Made by a program: the position numbers and the translations under genes. Shown piece by piece: positions 32,714 to 37,196 of a stretch of 37,196 bases of DNA. Position 1 is the stretch's first letter. The number at the start of each line of letters is the position of its first letter. Origin of the DNA: Microbacteriaceae bacterium PS02343 (GTDB taxonomy: Bacteria; Actinomycetota; Actinomycetes; Actinomycetales; Microbacteriaceae); assembly GCA_029959365.1 (NCBI GenBank), contig JASCOA010000022.1:1-37196 (forward strand), in the 5' to 3' direction. The notes beneath the pieces are model-generated. The model had not been told where the DNA came from and made no database searches. It saw only the letters and a list, made by a program, of their open reading frames with translations.

Positions 32714-32734
32714 CCGCTCCCTTCCCGGGAGCGG
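32714..32734 (-). promoter_or_regulatory. Hairpin covering the phoH ribosome-binding site
   Basis: On the minus strand CCGCTCCC pairs with GGGAGCGG across a 5-nt loop. The ribosome-binding AAGGGAG overlaps the 3' arm and ends 5–6 nt before the GTG, so folding would hide it. Confidence 0.45.
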
Positions 32735-32804
32735 AGTCCGCACCCGGAACCGGTCATCGTGACGACCACGGGCGTATCGAGAACGAACTTGCGTGGCCGT
32801 CTCG

Positions 32805-32843
32805 ATCAGGCACCCTGCCTGATGGAGGCGACGCTACGCCTCC
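32805..32843 (-). terminator. Two adjacent hairpins downstream of the aminotransferase gene
   Basis: ATCAGGCA/TGCCTGAT (32805–32823, 3-nt loop) and GGAGGCG/CGCCTCC (32824–32843, 6-nt loop) stand back to back. They lie ~100 bp past the aminotransferase stop and ~100 bp before phoH, in a 234-bp space with no gene. They may end the first transcript or be part of the phoH leader. Confidence 0.5.
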
Positions 32844-32945
32844 GGGCCGGCGTCGACGGCCGCCGACGCGCTGCCGATCGTTACGAGCGGATGAATTCCC
32901 GCTGGACGCCCGCCCGATGCCCCGCATCCGCTGGGCGGAGACGGC

Positions 32946-34073
32946 TCAGCGGCCGGCGATCGACAGCGACGACGCGTATCCGCGCAGCGCATCCCGCAGC
33001 ATGCCGAAGGTCTGCTCGTCGGTGCTGACGTGCGCAGAGAGCCGCACCCGGCCATCGCGCACGGTGACCGAGACGCCCTGGTTGTGCAGCGCCGCGGTCA
33101 GCGCGGCGAGGCGCTCCGCACCCGGTTCGAGCACCACGATGCCCGCGCGCTCCAGCTCGCTGCGCGGCGAGACGACCGGCACGCCGAACTCGTCGGCGAG
33201 GGCGATCAGCCGGGCGGAGCGCTCGAGCACGGCTGCCTGGACGGCGGGCACGCCCACGTCGGCGAGCGACTCGAGCACGGCCGCGAGCCGCGCCTGGGCG
33301 ATCGGATCGGGCGTGCTCACCTGGTAGGCCGCGGCGCGGCGCGGCGTGACGGCGAGGTCCTGGCCGAACTCGTACTCCAGCCGGTTGTAGCCGGAGAAGA
33401 CCGGATGCAGCTGGTCGAGCGCGCGCTCGCTGAACGCGAGCAGCCCCGTACCGTGCCCGGCCCGAAGCCACTTGCGCCCGCCCGTCGCCACCACGTCGGC
33501 CAGCTCGTACGGCGCGTCGACGACGCCGAAGCCCTGCACCGCGTCGAGCACCAGCAGGCGGTCGCCGATCACCTGGCGCACACCCTCGACATCGGTGACG
33601 GCGCCGGTGCGGTAGTCGACGAGGCTCACGACGACCGCGCGGGTCGTGCTGGTTAGCTGCTCGCGGATGGTGCCGGGGGTGATCTGCCCGTACTGCTCGG
33701 CGATCCACAGCGGCACGATGCCGCCCAGGTGCTCGGCGGCGCGGGCGATCGCGATCCGCACGCTCGGGAACTCCCCCGCGCCCAGCGCGACTCCCCCGGT
33801 GAAGCCGAAGAGCGCGTGCATGAGCCCTGCCGTGGTGCTCGGCTGGAAGCTGATCCGGTCGGCGTCGAAGCCGGTCAGGGCCGCAGCCGCCCGGCGCACT
33901 CGCGCGTCCTGGTCGTCCAGCGCGGCGAGGCTGCCGTGCCGTCCGCGGCGCAGCAGCTCGTCCCATCCGCTCTGCTCGGCGACGGCCGCAGCGGTGAGCG
34001 GGCCGAAGCTCGCGAAGTCCAGGTAGCCGGGGTCCTCGTCGAAGGCGGCCGAGTACTCCTCGATCGTCGTCAT
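32946..34073 (-). CDS. Class V aminotransferase-fold PLP-dependent enzyme
   Basis: A 375-residue fold-type I PLP enzyme related to cysteine desulfurases and kynureninase-like proteins. 'FASFGPLTAAAV' opens the fold; 'ISFQPSTTAGLMHALFG' is the cofactor phosphate region; 'VVVSLVDYRTGAVTDVEGV' and 'LLVLDAVQGFGVVD' carry the Asp that contacts the pyridine ring; 'VVATGGRKWLRAGHGTGLLAFS' contains the Schiff-base Lys. No catalytic cysteine loop typical of NifS/SufS is evident, so it is more likely an aminotransferase or lyase of unknown substrate. GGGAG lies upstream of the ATG at 34073. It ends before a pair of hairpins. Confidence 0.87.
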   Translation of the reverse strand: MTTIEEYSAAFDEDPGYLDFASFGPLTAAAVAEQSGWDELLRRGRHGSLAALDDQDARVRRAAAALTGFDADRISFQPSTTAGLMHALFGFTGGVALGAGEFPSVRIAIARAAEHLGGIVPLWIAEQYGQITPGTIREQLTSTTRAVVVSLVDYRTGAVTDVEGVRQVIGDRLLVLDAVQGFGVVDAPYELADVVATGGRKWLRAGHGTGLLAFSERALDQLHPVFSGYNRLEYEFGQDLAVTPRRAAAYQVSTPDPIAQARLAAVLESLADVGVPAVQAAVLERSARLIALADEFGVPVVSPRSELERAGIVVLEPGAERLAALTAALHNQGVSVTVRDGRVRLSAHVSTDEQTFGMLRDALRGYASSLSIAGR

Positions 34074-34128
34074 GCTGCGAGTCTCCCACGCCGTCCCGGA
34101 GAGGACCCGGGACGGATGCTGGGCGCGG

Positions 34129-34914
34129 TCAGCCGCCGAAGCGCCGGTTGCGCCGAGCGAAGTCGCGCAGCGCGCGCAGGAAGTCGACCTCACGCATGTC
34201 GGGCCCGAGCGCCTCCATGAAGTAGAACTCGCTGTGCGCGCTCTGCCAGAGCATGAAGTCGCTGAGCCGCTGCTCGCCGGAGGTTCGGATCACGAGGTCG
34301 GGATCGGGCTGCCCGCCCGTGTAGAGGTGCTCGCCGATGAGCTCGGGCGTCAGCCGCTCGGCCAGGTCCTCGAGACTGCCGCCCTCGCGGCCGTGGTGGT
34401 CGACGATCGCGCGCATCGCATCGACGATCTCGCGGCGCCCGCCGTAGCCGACGGCGAGGTTCACGTGCAGGCCCGTGTTGCCCGCGGTACGGGCCTCGGC
34501 GGCCTCGAGGGCCAGGGCCAGCGGCTCGGGCAGCCCCTCGGTCGAACCGACGTGCTGCACGCGCCAGCCGCGCACGTGCGAGAGCTCCTCGGCGAGGTCG
34601 GCGATGATCTCGCAGAGCTCGCCGAGCTCCGCGCTCTCCCTCGAGGAGAGGTTGTCGACCGAGAGCAGGTACAGGGTGACGACGTTGACGTCGAGCTCCT
34701 CGCACCACTCGAGGAACTCGCGCATCTTGGCGGCGCCGGCGCGGTGGCCGTGCGCGGCCGTCTCGAGGGCCTGCAGGCGGGCCCATCGGCGGTTGCCGTC
34801 GATGATCATGGCGACGTGGTGCGGCCGCTCCTGACCGGCGAGCATCCGGCGCAGTCGGCGCAGGTAGAGCCCGTAGAGCAGCCCTCTGAATCCGGGATCG
34901 CGGCGGTTCGGCAC
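34129..34914 (-). CDS. Isoprenyl (cis-prenyl) transferase, UppS/Z-FPP synthase family
   Basis: A 261-residue cis-prenyltransferase that extends allylic diphosphates with isopentenyl diphosphate, giving carriers for cell-wall synthesis. 'HVAMIIDGNRRWARLQ' holds the catalytic Asp and diphosphate loop, 'HGHRAGAAKMREFLEWCEELDVNVVTLYLLSVDNLSSR' follows, and 'PDLVIRTSGEQRLSDFMLWQSAHSEFYF' is the C-terminal signature. The basic N terminus is typical of the Rv1086-like actinobacterial group, so a short product (such as Z-FPP) or decaprenyl-type role cannot be told apart. The GTG at 34914 is supported by TAGCGT 6 nt upstream. It is divergent from hemolysin III, as in mycobacteria. Confidence 0.93.
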   Translation of the reverse strand: MPNRRDPGFRGLLYGLYLRRLRRMLAGQERPHHVAMIIDGNRRWARLQALETAAHGHRAGAAKMREFLEWCEELDVNVVTLYLLSVDNLSSRESAELGELCEIIADLAEELSHVRGWRVQHVGSTEGLPEPLALALEAAEARTAGNTGLHVNLAVGYGGRREIVDAMRAIVDHHGREGGSLEDLAERLTPELIGEHLYTGGQPDPDLVIRTSGEQRLSDFMLWQSAHSEFYFMEALGPDMREVDFLRALRDFARRNRRFGG

Positions 34915-34920
34915 GGGCTC

Positions 34921-34926
34921 ACGCTA
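34921..34926 (-). promoter_or_regulatory. -10 element of a predicted leaderless mRNA
   Basis: TAGCGT on the minus strand followed by 6 nt and the GTG at 34914. Confidence 0.5.
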
Positions 34927-34965
34927 GTCCATCGACCGCCCAGCCGAGGCGCTTCGGCGCTCCCG

Positions 34966-34971
34966 TACACT
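34966..34971 (+). promoter_or_regulatory. -10 element of a predicted leaderless mRNA
   Basis: TACACT followed by 6 nt and the ATG at 34978; the facing promoter of the prenyltransferase is 40 bp away. Confidence 0.55.
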
Positions 34972-34977
34972 GACGCC

Positions 34978-35730
34978 ATGTCCAGGCCCGACGACGCCCC
35001 ATCCGCTCAGCGCGCGGAGGGCGAGCCGGCCGCGGATCTGCCTCATCTGCCGCTGCTCGACGAGGCGCTCTCCGCCCCGCAGCAGGACGTCAAGCCCACC
35101 TGGCGCGGTTGGCTGCACGCCGGCACCTTCCCGGTGTCGATCGCCGCCGGCATCGTGCTCATCTGCCTCGCTGACGGCACGGCGGCCAAGCTCGCCTCCG
35201 CGGTCTTCATGACCACCTCGATGCTCCTCTTCGGCATCTCGGCGCTCTACCACCGCATCGACTGGAAGCCGAAGACGAAGCAGCTCTTCCGCCGCCTCGA
35301 CCACTCGAACATCTTCCTGCTCATCGCCGGCACCTACACGCCGCTCGGCGTGCTCGCGCTGCCGCCGGAGAAGGGCGGCCTGCTGCTCGCGCTCGTCTGG
35401 GCGGGCGCGGCGCTCGGCATCGGCTTCCGCATCTTCTGGACCGGCGCCCCGCGCTGGCTCTACACGCCGCTGTACGTGCTGCTCGGCTGGGCGGCGATCA
35501 TGTACATGGGCGATCTCTTCGCGGCGAACCCGGCGACCATGGTGCTCGTCATCGTGGGCGGCCTCATGTACACGACCGGCGCGGTGTTCTACGGCTTCAA
35601 GCGGCCCAACCCGGTGCCCGGCGTCTTCGGCTTCCACGAGCTGTTCCACACCGCGACGGTGCTGGCGTTCCTCTGCCACTGGACCGCGATCCTGCTCATC
35701 GCGATCGAGCCGGCCTACAACGGATCCTGA
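34978..35730 (+). CDS. Hemolysin III (YqfA/PAQR) family membrane protein
   Basis: A 250-residue protein with a polar N terminus of ~45 residues and seven membrane helices. The PAQR-type signatures are present: 'SALYHRIDW', 'FRRLDHSNIFLLIAGTYTP' and 'GFHELFHTATVLAFLCHW', whose Ser/His/Asp residues form a metal site at the membrane. Despite the name, most bacterial members are not toxins; a role in lipid homeostasis is likely. The ATG at 34978 is fixed by TACACT 6 nt upstream. A strong hairpin follows the stop. Its place beside the prenyltransferase matches other actinobacteria. Confidence 0.92.
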   Translation: MSRPDDAPSAQRAEGEPAADLPHLPLLDEALSAPQQDVKPTWRGWLHAGTFPVSIAAGIVLICLADGTAAKLASAVFMTTSMLLFGISALYHRIDWKPKTKQLFRRLDHSNIFLLIAGTYTPLGVLALPPEKGGLLLALVWAGAALGIGFRIFWTGAPRWLYTPLYVLLGWAAIMYMGDLFAANPATMVLVIVGGLMYTTGAVFYGFKRPNPVPGVFGFHELFHTATVLAFLCHWTAILLIAIEPAYNGS

Positions 35731-35767
35731 CCGCGCTCGAGGCGATCCCGCGAGGAGCGGACGGGTC

Positions 35768-35803
35768 GAGCGGATGCGCGGTGCGGTCGCACCGCATCCG
35801 CTC
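35768..35803. terminator. Bidirectional hairpin built from GAGCGGATGC / GCATCCGCTC
   Basis: GAGCGGATGC (35768–35777) pairs with GCATCCGCTC (35794–35803); after a 2-nt bulge GGTGC pairs with GCACC, giving 15 bp. It separates the convergent hemolysin III gene and the small membrane protein gene. Confidence 0.7.
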
Positions 35804-35817
35804 ACTCCCCTGCGCGC

Positions 35818-36063
35818 TCAGTCCTGCCGGTCGCCCTGCGGTGCGTCGCCCTCGGCGGCCTCGGCCTCGAGCCGCAGGCGCACCTCCTCGCGGTAGCGCA
35901 CGCGCCGGATGCGGCGCACCATGCTGACCGCGAGCAGCACGACGGCCGCGGCGAGCAGGAAGATCGCGAAGAAGCCCTGCACGCCCGGGGTGACGGTGTT
36001 CTCGTCGAAGCCGGGGCTCGTGGTCGGGGTGGGCAGAGCCGCGAGGACGGCGAGGGGGTGCAT
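35818..36063 (-). CDS. Small single-pass membrane protein (Rv1083-like by position)
   Basis: An 81-residue protein with a short outer segment ('PTPTTSPGFDENTVTPG'), one membrane helix at residues ~26–47 ('VQGFFAIFLLAAAVVLLAVSMV') and a basic then acidic cytosolic tail ('RRIRRVRYREEVRLRLEAEAAEG'). GGAG lies 8 nt before the ATG at 36063. In mycobacteria a protein of similar size and layout lies next to mca in the greA–DUF4307–mca cluster; the equivalence here is by position and topology. The function is unknown. Confidence 0.75.
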   Translation of the reverse strand: MHPLAVLAALPTPTTSPGFDENTVTPGVQGFFAIFLLAAAVVLLAVSMVRRIRRVRYREEVRLRLEAEAAEGDAPQGDRQD

Positions 36064-36089
36064 GCGGCAGGCTCCGGGGGTGGGGGTCG

Positions 36090-36095
36090 TACACT
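36090..36095 (+). promoter_or_regulatory. Probable -10 element of the DUF4307 gene
   Basis: TACACT, followed by a leader of about 26 nt with CGAGGA before the GTG at 36128. Confidence 0.4.
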
Positions 36096-36127
36096 GAGGG
36101 CTCAACCCTAACCCCCGAGGATGCACC

Positions 36128-36529
36128 GTGACCGAGGCGAGCCCGACGCTCGAGAGCCGCTACGGCCGCACCCCTCAGGACCGCCGCCGCAACCGCCTGT
36201 TCGGCTTCGGTGCCGGCGGAGCGATCATCCTCGCCGCGCTGGTCTGGGTGATCTGGGTCGCCTTCGACGGCACCGCGCCGACGATGGAGGTGCGCGACAT
36301 CGCGCACTCCTCGACCGATCGCGAATCGTCGGTCACCTACGAGCTCTCGCTCGCACCCGGCACCGAGGCCTCCTGCGCCGTGCAGGCGCTCGACGAGCGG
36401 CACGGCATCGTGGGCTGGAAGGTCGTCGAGGTGCCCGCCTCCGAGCAGTACACGCGGGTGCTGCAGGAGACCGTGCGCACCACCGCGCCGGCGAACACAG
36501 CCTTGATCTACAAGTGCTGGCTGCCGTAG
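36128..36529 (+). CDS. DUF4307 domain-containing membrane protein
   Basis: A 133-residue protein with a cytosolic start ('LESRYGRTPQDRRRNRLFGFGAG'), one membrane helix (~27–47, 'GGAIILAALVWVIWVAFDG') and an outer domain ('SSVTYELSLAPGTEASCAVQALDERHGIVGWKVVEVP', ending 'ALIYKCWLP'). The two cysteines could pair. This is the DUF4307 family, found beside greA in many actinobacteria; its role is unknown. The GTG at 36128 has CGAGGA 7 nt upstream. A terminator lies between it and greA, so the two need not share a transcript. Confidence 0.9.
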   Translation: MTEASPTLESRYGRTPQDRRRNRLFGFGAGGAIILAALVWVIWVAFDGTAPTMEVRDIAHSSTDRESSVTYELSLAPGTEASCAVQALDERHGIVGWKVVEVPASEQYTRVLQETVRTTAPANTALIYKCWLP

Positions 36530-36547
36530 CCTGAAGGATCAACCCGC

Positions 36548-36581
36548 GGGCCGGTCGGATTCGACCGGTCCTCTTCTTTGG
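36548..36581 (+). terminator. Intrinsic terminator after the DUF4307 gene
   Basis: GGGCCGGTCG (36548–36557) pairs with CGACCGGTCC (36562–36571) around a GATT loop, with one G·U pair, followed by TCTTCTTTGG. This is the most classical intrinsic terminator in the window. Confidence 0.85.
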
Positions 36582-36629
36582 TCAGCGCGCACCGCCGTCG
36601 AGGCACGGCGCGCTGTGAGGAGCATCACC

Positions 36630-37112
36630 ATGAGCAACGACAACGTCACCTGGCTCACCCAGGAGGCCTTCGACCGCCTGCAGGCCGAGCTGGACGAGCT
36701 GAGCGGTCCCGCGCGCACCGAGATCACCAAGCGCATCGAGGCGGCCCGCGAGGAGGGCGACCTCAAGGAGAACAGCGGCTACCACGCCGCCAAGGACGAG
36801 CAGGGCAAGATGGAGGCCCGCATCCGCCAGCTCACCGTGCTGCTGCGCGACGCCACCGTCGGCGAGGCGCCCGCGAGCAACGGCGTCGCCGGCGTCGGCA
36901 ACCTCATCACCGCTCGCATCGCCGGCGACGAGAGCACCTTCCTGCTCGGCAGTCGCGAGATCGCGGACGGCGACCTGCAGGTCTTCAGCGAGCAGAGCCC
37001 GCTCGGCCAGGCGATCCTCGGCGTCAAGGAGGGCGACAGCACGAGCTACACCGCCCCCAACGGCAAGCAGATCAGCGTCGAGGTCGTGAAGGTCGCCACC
37101 TACACGCCCTGA
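36630..37112 (+). CDS. greA: Transcription elongation factor GreA
   Basis: A 160-residue protein that enters the secondary channel of backtracked RNA polymerase and stimulates cleavage of the 3' end of the transcript. The N-terminal coiled coil (~8–75) has 'WLTQEAFDRLQAELDEL' and the tip with the acidic pair in 'AAREEGDLKENSGYHAAKDEQGKMEARI'. The C-terminal FKBP-like domain includes 'SPLGQAILGVKEGDSTSYTAPNGKQISVEVVKV'. GAGGAG lies 7 nt before the ATG at 36630; an earlier in-frame GTG is disfavoured. A weak GC-rich inverted repeat (36584–36614) lies in the leader. The sequence downstream decays into a G run. Confidence 0.96.
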   Translation: MSNDNVTWLTQEAFDRLQAELDELSGPARTEITKRIEAAREEGDLKENSGYHAAKDEQGKMEARIRQLTVLLRDATVGEAPASNGVAGVGNLITARIAGDESTFLLGSREIADGDLQVFSEQSPLGQAILGVKEGDSTSYTAPNGKQISVEVVKVATYTP

Positions 37113-37184
37113 CGCGCGCACGAACGACGAGAGGGGCGGGTGGGCTCGGCTGCCGCCCGCCCGGGGTGCGGCGGTGCGCCCTCG

Positions 37185-37196
37185 AGTGGGGGGGGG
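37185..37196. other. Terminal G run at the window edge
   Basis: The last bases are a run of G, of the same kind as the other low-complexity tracts. It is probably a contig-end artefact. Confidence 0.55.

Noticed and set aside
1-37196. CRISPR array, toxin–antitoxin, restriction or phage-defence system, mobile element
   Set aside because: I saw no regularly spaced direct repeats, transposase, integrase, methylase–nuclease pair or known defence domain. The PIN domain of the PhoH protein is part of a standard PhoH2 architecture.

Overview
The window is very GC-rich (clearly above 70 % by eye), almost fully coding on both strands, and carries about 41 supportable protein genes. Codon choice, gene content and local gene order (greA–DUF4307 beside a hemolysin III and a Z-prenyl synthase; ECF sigma factor with a membrane partner; PASTA-type class A PBP; small CsbD and 'Tol-like' proteins) point to a high-GC actinobacterium, most likely Microbacteriaceae. 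No tRNA, rRNA, CRISPR array, insertion sequence, integrase or phage gene was seen. This looks like chromosome, not a mobile island.

Layout. 1–5525: an SRPBCC protein, a DUF4406 protein divergent from a DeoR repressor, then a translationally coupled minus-strand operon (acyl-CoA dehydrogenase-like, PIG-L deacetylase fused to a NodS-type methyltransferase, family 2 glycosyltransferase) and a hypothetical. 5618–13339: a tandem alpha/beta-hydrolase fusion, a TVP38-type membrane protein, a class A penicillin-binding protein, the manganese exporter MntP, a VanZ protein and several small proteins. 13432–17181: ECF sigma factor with its membrane partner, a hypothetical, an SDR-fold protein lacking the usual catalytic pair, and a YcaQ-type DNA glycosylase. 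17321–20209: a secreted, probably wall-anchored rhamnogalacturonan lyase with a clear promoter and a LacI-type operator on its start site. 20376–26182: an oligopeptide/nickel-type ABC importer operon divergent from a TetR regulator, with a long inverted-repeat operator between them. 26196–37112: housekeeping genes (valS, PhoH/PIN ATPase, prenyl synthase, hemolysin III, DUF4307, greA), a methyltransferase, a prepilin peptidase and a PLP enzyme.

Regulation visible in the sequence. At least seven start codons lie exactly 6 nt after a TAnnnT hexamer, which predicts leaderless mRNAs. Several strong hairpin terminators separate convergent units. The hexamer GGATGC (often GAGCGGATGC) is strongly repeated on both strands, in genes and between them, and coincides with the otherwise rare Asp codon GAT.

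Quality warning. Runs of G and C at about 1–75, 20224–20353, 23696–23818 and the last bases look like assembly or base-calling artefacts. One of them destroys the 5' end of the first ABC permease gene. I found no CRISPR-like or defence system. The best candidates for something not well described are the deacetylase–methyltransferase/glycosyltransferase/dehydrogenase operon and the GGATGC motif.
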